Shown piece after piece: positions 15,933-24,664 of a stretch of 35,291 nt of DNA. The notes under the pieces were generated by a model. That model did no database searches, was not told the origin of the DNA, and saw only the letters and a list, made by a program, of their open reading frames with translations. A program made the translations under genes and the position numbers. Source of the DNA: JAKJEP01 sp964580995 (GTDB lineage Bacteria > Planctomycetota > Phycisphaerae > Sedimentisphaerales > SM23-30); assembly GCA_964580995.1 (NCBI GenBank), contig CAZOMV010000059.1, positions 1-35,291 of the forward strand. The letters run 5' to 3'. Position 1 is the first letter of the stretch, and every line of letters starts with the position of its first letter.

Positions 15933-16910
15933 TTAATTCACCTGGATACAATGATCAGGATCCGCCGGATCGGTGCACTTCATCCAGTCACCGGCAAACG
16001 CGGCAAAATCAGCCAGGTCCACATAGCAATTCTGGTCAAAGTCCATCGCCAGATAGCCCCAGTCGCCGCACGCCAATACCGGATCGGGAATCACCACGCC
16101 GGGATTGGCATACAAAAAGTCAATGCTCTCCTGCGACAGAACATAATTGTACACCTGCACATCATCCACGCTGCCGTCGAAATACCACATGACCACCTCA
16201 TTACCAGGCATTATATCCGACTGTCTGGCGCCCAGGCAAAAACGAGCGGTATCGGAATCGAGATTATACGTCCAGCCGATCGTGCTTACCGCATCAGTGA
16301 AATAATGTGTCTGAAGCACACCGTCCACATAAATACGGGTCCCGTTCTCCTGCTCCCTTTCCAATATGCCTACCACGTGATGCCATTGTTCGTCATTGAC
16401 GAAACCTACCCAGTTGCCGTCCGTATCGTTGGAATAAACTTCTCGATACGAAATATTGTCCTGGCGAGCCTGTAAACATACCTGGCCGGTACTGAGCGCG
16501 ATCAGTCCATATCCGCTGTCATTGGACATGATCCCTTTGCCCGCAATGACACCGTGATGCACCTGAGCGCCGAATTTCACCCAGGCGGTGATCGTGACAT
16601 TGCCCGTTCCCATATTCAGCTCGGGAGCATACCCCATATCCACATAATCATCCGTCCCATCAAAATCCACGGCATACAGGTTTTTCCCTGAGGTCCAAAC
16701 GGTGCCGTTTTGTAACGTGCCGTTATTATTCCCTGGCCCTACTTCATCCAGGGCTGTAAAAAACAGGTTGGGATCAACCGTATTGGGCTCGGTATTCGGA
16801 TCAAAATCCAGCTTCCAATGTCCCTTAAGCTGATTAAGAGCCATAGCCTGCTCCGTACAAAGGACCAGCGCCAACAATATCATTCCCAGAAAAATCAGTT
16901 TCTTCACCAT
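15933..16910 (-). CDS. Secreted LamG protein with dockerin-like C-terminus
   Basis: This 325-residue exported protein has a signal peptide (about 1-24, ending A-M-A). A LamG/concanavalin A-like jelly roll follows from about 28 to 255 (G-H-W-K-L-D, A-V-D-F-D-G-T-D-D-Y-V-D-M, E-Q-W-H-H-V-V-G and D-G-S-V-D-D-V-Q-V-Y-N). The tail, about 283-325, contains C-G-D-W-G-Y and a single calcium-loop-like D-F-D-Q-N-C-Y-V-D-L-A-D-F. It probably binds carbohydrate or acts in surface display. No catalytic domain is seen. GGAGG stands eight bases before the chosen ATG. A 28-residue upstream extension lacks signal-peptide character. A 173-bp core is almost identical to the next gene upstream. Confidence 0.86.
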   Translation of the reverse strand: MVKKLIFLGMILLALVLCTEQAMALNQLKGHWKLDFDPNTEPNTVDPNLFFTALDEVGPGNNNGTLQNGTVWTSGKNLYAVDFDGTDDYVDMGYAPELNMGTGNVTITAWVKFGAQVHHGVIAGKGIMSNDSGYGLIALSTGQVCLQARQDNISYREVYSNDTDGNWVGFVNDEQWHHVVGILEREQENGTRIYVDGVLQTHYFTDAVSTIGWTYNLDSDTARFCLGARQSDIMPGNEVVMWYFDGSVDDVQVYNYVLSQESIDFLYANPGVVIPDPVLACGDWGYLAMDFDQNCYVDLADFAAFAGDWMKCTDPADPDHCIQVN

Positions 16911-17010
16911 AACTAAATCCTCCGTTCTGGAATCCGCTGCCTGCCGGCCCACGCGGCTGCAGGCAGCAGATTCGCTATTCCTAAAAATGTTCACATCTTT
17001 TCATACCACC

Positions 17011-17817
17011 TCAGCCGCGGCGGTTCCGCCGGAGCAAACCGGCCGCGCCGAAGCCGAGCAACGCCAGCAGGGTCGGTTCCGGGATGGCCACGCCCGGATT
17101 GGCAGCCAAAAAGGCAATGTCATCCTGCGTCAGAACAAAATCATAAACCTGGACATCATCCACGGAGCCATCGAGATACCACATGATCTTCTGGTCATCA
17201 GGCATTAGTTCCGAGTATCTGGCGCCTACACAAAAACTGGTCGTATCGGAATCCAGGTCATTCGTCCAGCCGATCGTACTGACCGCATCGTTGTAATAAT
17301 GCGACTGAAGCACACCATCCACATAAATACGGGTTCCGTTCAACTGCTCCCTTTCCAACACACCTACCACGTGATGCCATTGTTCGTCATTGACGAAACC
17401 TACCCAGTTGCCGCCGGTATCGTTGGAATAAACTTCTCGATACGAAATATTGTCCTGGCGAACCTGGAAGCATACCTGGCCGGTATTGAGCGCGATGAGT
17501 CCATATCCGCTGTCATTGGACATGATCCCTTTGCCCGCAATCACACCATGGAGTGCCATAGGACCAAATTTCACCCAGGCAGTGATACTGAGATTGCCCG
17601 TTCCCATACTCAGGGCGGCATCATTGCCCAGATCCATGTGGCTGGCAAGGTCAAAATCCAGTGCCATATTATCCACGCCCGCCACCACGGTAGGATTGCC
17701 ATAGGGCGTTCCTTCCGCCAGACTATCCAGCGTCCAGTGGGCCGCCAAACCGGCATTCGCCGCATTCACACCCGCGAAAGTCACCAAAACCGCTGCCATT
17801 ACTAATACCTTTTTCAT
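17011..17817 (-). CDS. Secreted LamG protein with PEP-CTERM sorting tail
   Basis: This 268-residue exported protein has a signal peptide (about 1-22, A-N-A cut site) and a LamG jelly roll from about 26 to 240. The C-terminal sorting signal has I-P-E-P, a hydrophobic stretch and the basic end L-R-R-N-R-R-G. PEP-CTERM tails are recognised by exosortase, which leaves proteins at the cell surface or in the matrix; no exosortase gene is in this window. The second ATG (17817) was chosen because GGAGG is eight bases before it, against two bases before the first ATG at 17823. The LamG core is a close paralogue of the neighbouring gene's, but the tail is of a different type. Confidence 0.87.
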   Translation of the reverse strand: MKKVLVMAAVLVTFAGVNAANAGLAAHWTLDSLAEGTPYGNPTVVAGVDNMALDFDLASHMDLGNDAALSMGTGNLSITAWVKFGPMALHGVIAGKGIMSNDSGYGLIALNTGQVCFQVRQDNISYREVYSNDTGGNWVGFVNDEQWHHVVGVLEREQLNGTRIYVDGVLQSHYYNDAVSTIGWTNDLDSDTTSFCVGARYSELMPDDQKIMWYLDGSVDDVQVYDFVLTQDDIAFLAANPGVAIPEPTLLALLGFGAAGLLRRNRRG

Positions 17818-17830
17818 TTTCATTTCCTCC

Positions 17831-17856
17831 GTTTGACAACTTTTTCTTTGTCAAAA
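17831..17856. promoter_or_regulatory. Inverted repeat upstream of the PEP-CTERM LamG gene
   Basis: GTTTGACAA (17831-17839) and TTGTCAAAA (17848-17856) form a near-perfect inverted repeat with an 8-base spacer. It sits immediately before the ribosome binding site of the PEP-CTERM LamG gene. It could be an operator or a 5' leader hairpin. The surrounding 17818-17949 is AT-rich and has no gene. A weak AT-rich hairpin near 17912-17934 may end transcription of the pseudopilin gene. Confidence 0.35.
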
Positions 17857-17949
17857 CTAAAAAAACATACGTTAAACAAAAACACGAAACGAATACACAC
17901 ACAAAGCTTCACGAAAATTTTTAATTTTTCTCGATGCCTCCTTTCTTCA

Positions 17950-18798
17950 TCATGGCCAAATCCAGGGACCGCCTACGGTCCAGTATCCTCCGCATAACTG
18001 TTTGGTGCCTGCCATGTTATCCCGCCGCACCAGGTACTCTTCAATACGCATATCGCCAACATGACCGTCAAAATACACCAGATTCCCGCTTCCCCTTTTG
18101 GAATCCCTCACCATTCCCCCGACATAACGAATTTCACCGGACACCATATGGTATCGGCCGATCGAATCCGCTCCGAACGTATAGGTGGCTTCAAACAGCG
18201 ATACGCTGTTATCCCAGGGAGTACTGTCCGTTTCATCCTGCTCGTAAAACATAAAAACATCATACGGGGAAGGTTTTACCAGGTCCGGATTGGCTCGTCC
18301 TCCGTTATCGCCTAACGAATAGCCCGCTTGCCCGTTGATCGAATAACTCCACATCGGGCCGGGTGGATTGATAATATCACCCTCCGGCCAGCCCCAGACA
18401 TATGGTGGGGGGGAAGGTCGCAATTTGGGATTCATTTTTTCCGTCAGGGTGGGACAGGTATATACTTTCGATGCGTTGGCATACTCCCAGATATAACCAA
18501 ATTCAAAGGCTTTGGCTAAGGAAAGCGGCGTTTTGGTTAACCAATCCGCCGAGGGATCTCCTTGGCTTGCAATTTCATCAAATTCTATGCCCCAGCAGGG
18601 AATTTTGTCTTCATGGTCGGCTGCATATCGGAGCGAACCAAAGCCAAGGGCTTTCAGGTTGGTTTTGCAAACGGTCATGCGGGCGGAGTCTCGAATCATG
18701 GTCAGGGCGGGCATAAGGATCGATACTAATATGGCGATAATCGCAATCACCACCAGCAGTTCCACCAGCGTAAATCCTTTATTCGGTTTGGTTTGCAT
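17950..18798 (-). CDS. Pseudopilin-like protein with prepilin N-terminus
   Basis: This 282-residue protein begins with a type IV prepilin leader. Cleavage is predicted after G8, before F-T-L-V-E-L-L-V-V-I-A-I-I-A-I-L. The glutamate at mature position 5 is conserved for methylation and assembly. The C-terminal body ends with N-L-V-Y-F-D-G-H-V, the motif typical of the large DUF1559-like pseudopilin families of planctomycetes and related phyla. It is probably inserted in the inner membrane and may form part of a type II secretion-like pseudopilus. No other secretion gene is nearby. Its ATG lies inside the end of the ceramidase-like gene (20-base overlap), and AAAGGA is six bases upstream, so translation is probably coupled. 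Confidence 0.88.
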   Translation of the reverse strand: MQTKPNKGFTLVELLVVIAIIAILVSILMPALTMIRDSARMTVCKTNLKALGFGSLRYAADHEDKIPCWGIEFDEIASQGDPSADWLTKTPLSLAKAFEFGYIWEYANASKVYTCPTLTEKMNPKLRPSPPPYVWGWPEGDIINPPGPMWSYSINGQAGYSLGDNGGRANPDLVKPSPYDVFMFYEQDETDSTPWDNSVSLFEATYTFGADSIGRYHMVSGEIRYVGGMVRDSKRGSGNLVYFDGHVGDMRIEEYLVRRDNMAGTKQLCGGYWTVGGPWIWP

Positions 18799-20125
18799 GG
18801 TAAATCCTTTCCCTGGAATTTAATTGCTGCATCATCCCCACCGCCGCTTCCACCATCACGCCGCCGGCCTCCGGGGCGAAGATGCCCAGATCCGCTTCAT
18901 AGCCGCTGGCTTCCGCTGTCACGATATACCCTTGCAGCTCTCCGTTGGCCAGACTGACCACAAACGCCCGCCCCGGCGCCTGCCGCTTGATCGCCAGCCC
19001 GTATTCCACAAACAGCTCGCCCGGCAATCCGGCAATAAAGGTATCCCCGATTCGCAATACCTGTACTTCGGCGGGAGTGCATCTCCGGCGAAATACCTCA
19101 ACTTCGCCGTTTTCCTGGGCCTTCGCCAGGGTGACGGCCTCCTCGGCGCCAAAAACCGAACATTCTGCGGTACGGATAGAGCCCGGATCCGCTCCTTCCT
19201 GCAGCAGACGGGTATATTCCTGCCGGGCCTTTTGCAGCCGCCGTTCCGCCTCCGCCACGCTATACATCGTTCGACCGGGCAGCTCCACCAAATCCTGTCC
19301 CGCCGAAAGAGGAATCTCCTCGGAAAAATCCTCCTCTTGCAGGGCCTCAATACGTTCCAGTACCGCCCTGCCCAGCCGCTGCCCCAGCCGTTCCGCCTCC
19401 GCAAACGTATGACTCTGAATAGAATGCCGCGGACTCTGATTCCCGCAGGGACCGGTATGATAAATTACCTTTACACCGGGTAGGTGCTCCTTCAGGTACC
19501 TCCTGGTGGAACCAGGGAAGTCAGCGGAAATCCAGGTGGAATCCTCGTGCAGAACCGTCGGATGCATGGAATACACCAGCCATAACGCCAGCGGCTCCCC
19601 CGAATCTTTTCGCCGCAGATAGATCATGCCGGCTTCCGGATCGCTGGGGCCGCCGGGCATATGGCGATTGCCGCCCACCCCCGCCGCCTGACAGCTCGTG
19701 ATGGCCGCCCGGGCCGCCGTCGCCTGATCATACGCCTCCGTACCGGCCTCGATAATTTTTTGCGATACAAATGCTAAATATTTCGGATCGGGCGGCGGCA
19801 GCGTCGGATCGTCCCGCAGCGCCAGGATTTCCACCATCGCCGGCCCCGAATGCGTATGCATCGCGCTGATTAAAATATGGTCCGGCGGAATGGCCGTCGC
19901 CCGGCTGATAGCCGCCCGGCACCCGCCCGCCAGTTCCCGGCTCACCGCCACCACATCCACCGCAATCAGCAGAATATCGCATGTCCCGTCGCCCAGATAC
20001 AGGGCCGACGCATACAGAAAGTCGTGGATGCCGGTGGATATACGGGATACGTGCGGATAACCCATTAAGTACATGGGCTTCTCCGGTGTAATATTCTTAA
20101 CCGCTGTTCCTGCACGCAAACTCAT
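18779..20125 (-). CDS. Neutral/alkaline ceramidase-like hydrolase
   Basis: This 448-residue protein resembles the N-terminal domain of neutral/alkaline non-lysosomal ceramidases. Recognisable features are A-G-T-A-V-K-N-I-T-P-E at the start, I-S-A-M-H-T-H-S-G-P (a zinc-ligand histidine pair in the family), G-G-N-R-H, and Y-H-T-G-P-C-G-N-Q-S-P. It has no signal peptide, so a cytoplasmic role is likely, and ceramide is not an obvious substrate. In sugar clusters such proteins are usually of unknown hydrolase activity. The ATG at 20125 was chosen, with AAGG nine bases upstream. A TTG at 20149 that touches the isomerase stop is an alternative. It is read after the isomerase and overlaps the pseudopilin start. 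Confidence 0.82.
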   Translation of the reverse strand: MSLRAGTAVKNITPEKPMYLMGYPHVSRISTGIHDFLYASALYLGDGTCDILLIAVDVVAVSRELAGGCRAAISRATAIPPDHILISAMHTHSGPAMVEILALRDDPTLPPPDPKYLAFVSQKIIEAGTEAYDQATAARAAITSCQAAGVGGNRHMPGGPSDPEAGMIYLRRKDSGEPLALWLVYSMHPTVLHEDSTWISADFPGSTRRYLKEHLPGVKVIYHTGPCGNQSPRHSIQSHTFAEAERLGQRLGRAVLERIEALQEEDFSEEIPLSAGQDLVELPGRTMYSVAEAERRLQKARQEYTRLLQEGADPGSIRTAECSVFGAEEAVTLAKAQENGEVEVFRRRCTPAEVQVLRIGDTFIAGLPGELFVEYGLAIKRQAPGRAFVVSLANGELQGYIVTAEASGYEADLGIFAPEAGGVMVEAAVGMMQQLNSRERIYHANQTE

Positions 20126-20149
20126 ACCAAACAACCTTGCATTTCCCAA

Positions 20150-21541
20150 TCAACTCTTGTTCAGCCGAACGGGCCGCAGCCCTGGAATATATTTACACGC
20201 CTCCACCAGCGCCTCGGAGTAATGTCCGTACGCCATGCCCACATGATGGATAAACGGACCCTCAATCAAAATCCGTTCCCACCGCGGCCAGTCGTCCACC
20301 TCCATCCACAGATAATTATTCAGCGTATCCGGACCCGGGATCGTTTTCCCTTCCCCCACCGCCAACTGGTAGTCACCCCCGTCGCCGTCAAAACGCGCCA
20401 CCGTAATAGGCCCGTCCTTCAGTTTGAAATGCACCATCCCGGAAACCGGAGACGGCAAAATCCAGTGATGGCCGATACGAATACTGGATTCCGGATGGCA
20501 CATCGTGGGGGGAGCGGCCCCATGCCAGAGCAAGACGCCATTGTCATTCTCCGGGTGGCGGATGGTAAACTCCGTTAAAAACGCCGGCGACTGATTGAAA
20601 TTGGCCCGCCGCAGCAGAACATCACTCAACAGCCCGTGGATATCACATTCATGCCCCATCGCATACTGTTCGCTGACTTCCATTTCGGCATACATCGAAT
20701 ACGCCTCGATGGCATCCAGCAGGGCCGTGAATGACAAAAAGGCAAAGCCTTCCAGCCCGTGCTCCTCCCCCAGCCTCAGTAATTGATCCCGAACCGCCAG
20801 GATACTGACGATATGGGAATCCTCTAAATCCTCGATGAGACAATTCCGGCGAATTTTTTTCACTTCTTTTTCATAACCTTTGCGCCCTTTGACGGCCCGG
20901 TCTTTCACCGCCTCGATAAACCTCGCCAGGTCCAGCGGCAGGATTTCCACGTTGAAACGCTCCAGCAGTTCGCTTTCATTAATGATAGTGGTCCAGAAGA
21001 AATCGACGCGCTGGCCGATAAAACCGATCCGGATACCTTTGCGAAAGGTATCGGCGATACTGACCGCCCGCATAAAGGTATCCACCCCTTTCTGAAAAGG
21101 CCTCTCGTCGATCCGGCAATTTTCAATATAGGTAAAAGGCACTCCCAGCTTGTGCAGCACCTTGCTGGAGGCCAGCAGGCCGCACAGGCTATCCCGCAGG
21201 CGGGTGCCGTCAGGCAGCGGCGCTTCATCCCGCGGCCCCCACAGCAGCGTCGGAATACCCAGCTTTTTGGCGATCATCCCCACCGCGCCTTCGGTACCAA
21301 AATTACAATGCGGCAAAAACAGACAATCCGCACCGGCTTTCTGGAAATGCTGCACTGCCGTGTCCACGTGGCTTTGATCCTTGACCAGACCGTCTTCCAG
21401 CACCCCTTCCAGATCCACATAACGAACTCCCCACTGGGTAAGCTTCTCCTGTACCAGCCGCTTATAGCGAACGGCATCCTTATTGCTGAACACAAATTTA
21501 CCCATCGGGCATAAAGCCATTAAGGGTTTGAACTCTTTCAT
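20150..21541 (-). CDS. L-fucose isomerase-like protein
   Basis: This 463-residue cytoplasmic protein resembles the L-fucose/L-arabinose isomerase superfamily. Two alpha/beta domains are followed by a C-terminal beta domain with G-V-L-L-W-H-G-A-A-P-P, H-P-E-S-S-I-R-I-G-H-H-W and F-K-L-K-D-G-P-I-T-V-A-R-F-D-G. The family converts aldoses to ketoses with a divalent metal. The precise sugar is unclear, and the sequence is shorter than classical FucI (about 590 residues), so it belongs to the FucI-like branch of uncertain specificity. AGGA precedes the ATG by six bases. It is the first gene of a leftward operon whose promoter carries a LacI-type operator. Confidence 0.85.
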   Translation of the reverse strand: MKEFKPLMALCPMGKFVFSNKDAVRYKRLVQEKLTQWGVRYVDLEGVLEDGLVKDQSHVDTAVQHFQKAGADCLFLPHCNFGTEGAVGMIAKKLGIPTLLWGPRDEAPLPDGTRLRDSLCGLLASSKVLHKLGVPFTYIENCRIDERPFQKGVDTFMRAVSIADTFRKGIRIGFIGQRVDFFWTTIINESELLERFNVEILPLDLARFIEAVKDRAVKGRKGYEKEVKKIRRNCLIEDLEDSHIVSILAVRDQLLRLGEEHGLEGFAFLSFTALLDAIEAYSMYAEMEVSEQYAMGHECDIHGLLSDVLLRRANFNQSPAFLTEFTIRHPENDNGVLLWHGAAPPTMCHPESSIRIGHHWILPSPVSGMVHFKLKDGPITVARFDGDGGDYQLAVGEGKTIPGPDTLNNYLWMEVDDWPRWERILIEGPFIHHVGMAYGHYSEALVEACKYIPGLRPVRLNKS

Positions 21542-21597
21542 ACCGATTCCTGCTTCTTTGTTAAAGGTGACTTTCGAGATTTATCCTTAGATGACGT

Positions 21598-21613
21598 ATG
21601 TTAGCGCTACCAT
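21598..21613. promoter_or_regulatory. LacI-type operator O1 (isomerase promoter)
   Basis: ATGTTAGCGCTACCAT is a 16-bp palindrome with one mismatched pair. It fits the shared pattern ATGKTANCGNTAMCAT found at two other places in this intergenic region, and its central CG pair and size are typical of LacI-family sites. It covers about +1 to +16 of the leftward promoter, so binding would block initiation of the isomerase operon. The cognate regulator is inferred to be the LacI-type protein encoded 640 bases away. Confidence 0.75.
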
Positions 21614-21620
21614 ACGAGCC

Positions 21621-21649
21621 ACTTTAGCATATTCGGATATTTATGTCAA
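21621..21649 (-). promoter_or_regulatory. Promoter of the isomerase operon
   Basis: On the minus strand a perfect -35 TTGACA (21644-21649) is followed by 17 bases and then TAAAGT (21621-21626). This predicts a start near 21614, about 70 bases before the isomerase ATG. The operator follows immediately. Confidence 0.7.
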
Positions 21650-21878
21650 CCCTTTTAATGAAAATTTCAGGCAGTATGAGTTCTATGTCAAAAACTGGGT
21701 ATGGAATGGATATACTATTTATAAAACAGATTGTAAATTAAGTAATATCAGATATATACAATATTTCATCTGATGATCGGCCTGGCTTGGTTGCTGGCGA
21801 ATCTGCCGTAAATATTCTCCCGTGATTCGTAAAAAATTTTCTGTGAAAATAACCAGCTCGTAAATCATGTATTAATAA

Positions 21879-21894
21879 GAGGTAGCGATAACAT
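21879..21894. promoter_or_regulatory. LacI-type auxiliary operator O2
   Basis: GAGGTAGCGATAACAT matches the shared 16-bp operator pattern at 14 of 16 positions. It lies about midway between the two promoter operators, with centres about 281 and 263 bases away. No convincing promoter lies over it, so it may act as an auxiliary site for looping. The other AT-rich sequence of 21650-22106 shows no gene. Confidence 0.55.
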
Positions 21895-22106
21895 AATGTT
21901 TTCAGGAAAATTTTACCAAAAAGGGCTGGCACGGTTTCTGGGGCAGACCCCGGTTGTCCCCAAAAGGATTACGCAAAAATAAAGGATAATGACAAGATTT
22001 ATAAATACTTATAATATAAATAGATATGCTATATTTCTTGCCGATTTATATTTTTGGCATCAGCAAAAAAGCGATTCTCAAATAAAAAAATAGCCCAAAA
22101 TAGGTA

Positions 22107-22135
22107 TTGACTTTGTCGGCGTGACGTGTTATACA
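22107..22135 (+). promoter_or_regulatory. Promoter of the LacI-type regulator and downstream sugar genes
   Basis: TTGACT (22107-22112) and TATACA (22130-22135) are separated by exactly 17 bases. The predicted start is near 22142, at the first base of the operator. The leader to the regulator ATG is about 109 bases long. Confidence 0.72.
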
Positions 22136-22141
22136 AAATAG

Positions 22142-22157
22142 ATGGTATCGATAACAT
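22142..22157. promoter_or_regulatory. LacI-type operator O3 (regulator promoter)
   Basis: ATGGTATCGATAACAT is a palindrome with a single mismatched pair and fits ATGKTANCGNTAMCAT. It occupies about +1 to +16 of the rightward promoter, the same position that O1 has in the leftward promoter. This suggests autoregulation. Confidence 0.75.
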
Positions 22158-22250
22158 TTTTGAGTTTTTTAGGTAGATATACGGTTCTGGTCGAAGGAAT
22201 ATAAGAAATGAATCGTTTTTCAGGAATTCTTTGAGCAATCAGGAAAGGAT

Positions 22251-23333
22251 ATGTCCTCTATGACGGAAAGTCAGCACACAACCGGTCGTAAAGTCCCGAC
22301 CATCAAAGATGTCGCTCGCCTGGCCGGCGTTTCCACCATAACCGTTTCCCGGGTACAAAATCATTTTCCGATGGTTTCCGAAGAAACGCGGATGAAGGTA
22401 TTGAAGATTATCAATGAAATCGGTTACAAACCGAATCTGGCCGCCAGCAATTTGTCCCGCCGCAAAAGTGAGGCCATCGCCATTGTCGTCGAGGAGGAAA
22501 CTTTTAATTTTTCCAATATGGAGGTTGCCAGCCTAACCCAAAGTATCTCCAAAAATCTGAATAAATACGGCTACCAAATGGTATTTGATACCATCCATTA
22601 TCTCGCTTCGGGTGATGATTTGAAAAATTTATCCGTCTTGCAGAAAAACGGCGTGGAAGGTTTGGTCCTCCGTGTCATCAATAGCTTACGGGGCTTCCAG
22701 GAAGCGCTCGATAAGATTGCGATTCCTTATATTTTAGTAAATCCCACCTATCATCAAATGAGCAATGCGGTCATGTGTGACGATGCCCGCGTCGGCCATG
22801 ACGCGGCCATGTACCTGATCAAACAGGGCCATCGGAATATCGGCTATGTGCCGCATGCCCAGCAGGCCCTGCACGCCAGCCGGTACGACCGCTTCCAGGG
22901 ATATTGCCAGGCCATGGTCGGGGCGGGCCTGAACCGGATTTATTCGGAGGAATTTTTCCCGGATAAAAACAGCACCACCGAAGGTATTTATGGGCCTTCC
23001 TATGCAGACTGCATCAAACAGTATCGCGAAAAATACGATTGTACCGCGGTAATTACCTATGATGCTGCTACCGCCGTAGCCGTCTGGATTACTTGTCAGG
23101 AACTGAGGCTGCAAGTGCCCAGAGACATCAGTATTATTTCCTGCGATTATGACCCCATCCTGCAAATCGCCAGATACCCGCTGACCTGTTTTCAATTCGA
23201 CCGGATGCATATGGGCAAGCTGGCCGTCGAAATGCTTCTCGAGAGAATCGAGCATCATAACACCGTTCGCAGTGTCTGGGTGCAGGCCAAGCTGAAAGAA
23301 GGCGCATCGGTAGCCCCTTGCCCCGGCGCATAG
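22251..23333 (+). CDS. LacI-family transcriptional regulator
   Basis: This 360-residue protein has an N-terminal helix-turn-helix (T-I-K-D-V-A-R-L-A-G-V-S-T-I-T-V-S-R-V, about residues 17-35) and a hinge helix region N-L-A-A-S-N-L-S-R-R-K. A periplasmic-binding-protein-like effector domain of about 290 residues follows, which normally binds a sugar or sugar phosphate. It is the first gene behind a promoter with its own operator and stands divergent to the isomerase operon. Both are probably repressed until the inducer appears. AGGA is six bases before the first ATG, and a second ATG lies three codons later. The inducer is unknown. Confidence 0.93.
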   Translation: MSSMTESQHTTGRKVPTIKDVARLAGVSTITVSRVQNHFPMVSEETRMKVLKIINEIGYKPNLAASNLSRRKSEAIAIVVEEETFNFSNMEVASLTQSISKNLNKYGYQMVFDTIHYLASGDDLKNLSVLQKNGVEGLVLRVINSLRGFQEALDKIAIPYILVNPTYHQMSNAVMCDDARVGHDAAMYLIKQGHRNIGYVPHAQQALHASRYDRFQGYCQAMVGAGLNRIYSEEFFPDKNSTTEGIYGPSYADCIKQYREKYDCTAVITYDAATAVAVWITCQELRLQVPRDISIISCDYDPILQIARYPLTCFQFDRMHMGKLAVEMLLERIEHHNTVRSVWVQAKLKEGASVAPCPGA

Positions 23334-23416
23334 TCGTAAAAAAAACAGGACCTGGGTACCCTGCCTGTCAAAAAACTAAAATGGGACCCCCATAGTATGG
23401 AGAGGTAAATACGGGC

Positions 23417-24664
23417 ATGAATTCCCGGCAGCGCGTACTCAAGGCAGTGAATTTTCAAAAACCCGATCGCATCCCCATCGACCTGGGCGCCACCCGCGCC
23501 TCCGGAATTAATGCGGTCGTCTATGACCGGCTCAAAAAAAAACTCGGCTTCCACACCCCCGCCAAGGTCCGCGATTGCCTGGCCATGCTGGCGGATGTGG
23601 AGATCCCCGTTCTGGACTGCCTCCATGCCGATGTAATTCCGCTGGATGTCTTCGACGCTGCCTGGTCCGCCATGCAACCGGAACGAGGCATAAAAAAACG
23701 GCTCTTTTGCGGACTGGAGGCGTATTTCCCTCCCGCCACCCGTATCCGGGAAAACCCGGATGGAAGTTGGTCGCTGCTGAACGCCTCCGGCCAGCCTATG
23801 GCCCTCATGCCCAAAAACGGTTTTTACTTTGACCTGGTCAAACCTACCATGTCCGGCAGCCGCATCGATCCGGACGCCTTTCAGCCGGTCGATACCGTCC
23901 CCGACGAAGAACTCGAACGGTTGTCGGCTCGCGCTCGCCATCTCTATGAAAATACCGATAAGGCCATTCTCGGCTGGGGAGAATTTATTTCGGTCCTGGG
24001 TATGAGTGCCGTCGTGGGGAAAAATATTACCCAGGGGTCTCTCGATGAATGGCTGTGCCTGTTGATGACCGAAAAGGAAACCGTCCACGAGATGATCGGC
24101 AGGGCGGTCGATGCGGTCATTAAATGCCTGAGCCTCTATCATCAGGCGGTAGGGGACCGCTGCTTTGCCTGGGGCGTCGCCGCCGACGATGCCGGCACGC
24201 AGAAAAATTCGCTGATCGCCCCGCACCTTTTTGCCGAGATGATTAAACCGCACTACCAACGTCTGTGCGATTGGGTCCATGCCCACACCCACTGGAAGAC
24301 CTTTCTCCATTCCTGCGGCTCCATTTATCCGCTGCTTCCCGAATGGATCGACGCCGGCATTGACATTCTCAATCCCGTCCAGATTTCCGCCGAAAATATG
24401 TCCCCCGAAAAACTGGTCAAAGAGTTCGGCGGCCGCGTGGTCTTTTGGGGCGGCGGCTGCGATACCCAGCATATGCTCCCCTTCGGCACTCCCGCCGAAA
24501 TCACCGAACACGTGCGGCATAACCTCAAAATATTCGGCTCCGGCCGCGGCGGCTATGTCTTTACCCAGGTGCACAATATTCAGCAGGATGTGCCCCTCGA
24601 AAACATCGAAGCCATGCTGGCCGCCGCCTATGAATACGGTTCCGGCAATGGGAAAAATGAATAA
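23417..24664 (+). CDS. URO-D/MtaA-like protein with H-x-C...C motif
   Basis: This 415-residue cytoplasmic TIM-barrel protein of the URO-D/methyltransferase superfamily opens with the family start S-R-Q-R-V-L-K-A-V-N-F-Q-K-P-D-R-I-P-I-D. A metal-like site is visible: H298 and C300 in L-H-S-C-G-S, and C348 in W-G-G-G-C-D-T-Q. MtaA and CmuA use H-x-C...C to bind zinc and activate a thiol or methyl acceptor; here the last spacing is shorter. The function in sugar clusters is unknown, and methyl-group transfer is a reasonable guess. The next gene overlaps its end by eight bases (ATGAATAA). The ribosome binding site GAGAGG lies rather far (11 bases) upstream. Confidence 0.85.
   Translation: MNSRQRVLKAVNFQKPDRIPIDLGATRASGINAVVYDRLKKKLGFHTPAKVRDCLAMLADVEIPVLDCLHADVIPLDVFDAAWSAMQPERGIKKRLFCGLEAYFPPATRIRENPDGSWSLLNASGQPMALMPKNGFYFDLVKPTMSGSRIDPDAFQPVDTVPDEELERLSARARHLYENTDKAILGWGEFISVLGMSAVVGKNITQGSLDEWLCLLMTEKETVHEMIGRAVDAVIKCLSLYHQAVGDRCFAWGVAADDAGTQKNSLIAPHLFAEMIKPHYQRLCDWVHAHTHWKTFLHSCGSIYPLLPEWIDAGIDILNPVQISAENMSPEKLVKEFGGRVVFWGGGCDTQHMLPFGTPAEITEHVRHNLKIFGSGRGGYVFTQVHNIQQDVPLENIEAMLAAAYEYGSGNGKNE

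Noticed and set aside
23344..23378. Terminator between the regulator gene and the first URO-D-like gene
   Set aside because: An imperfect stem around GGGTACCC exists, but a run of A rather than T follows on the coding strand.
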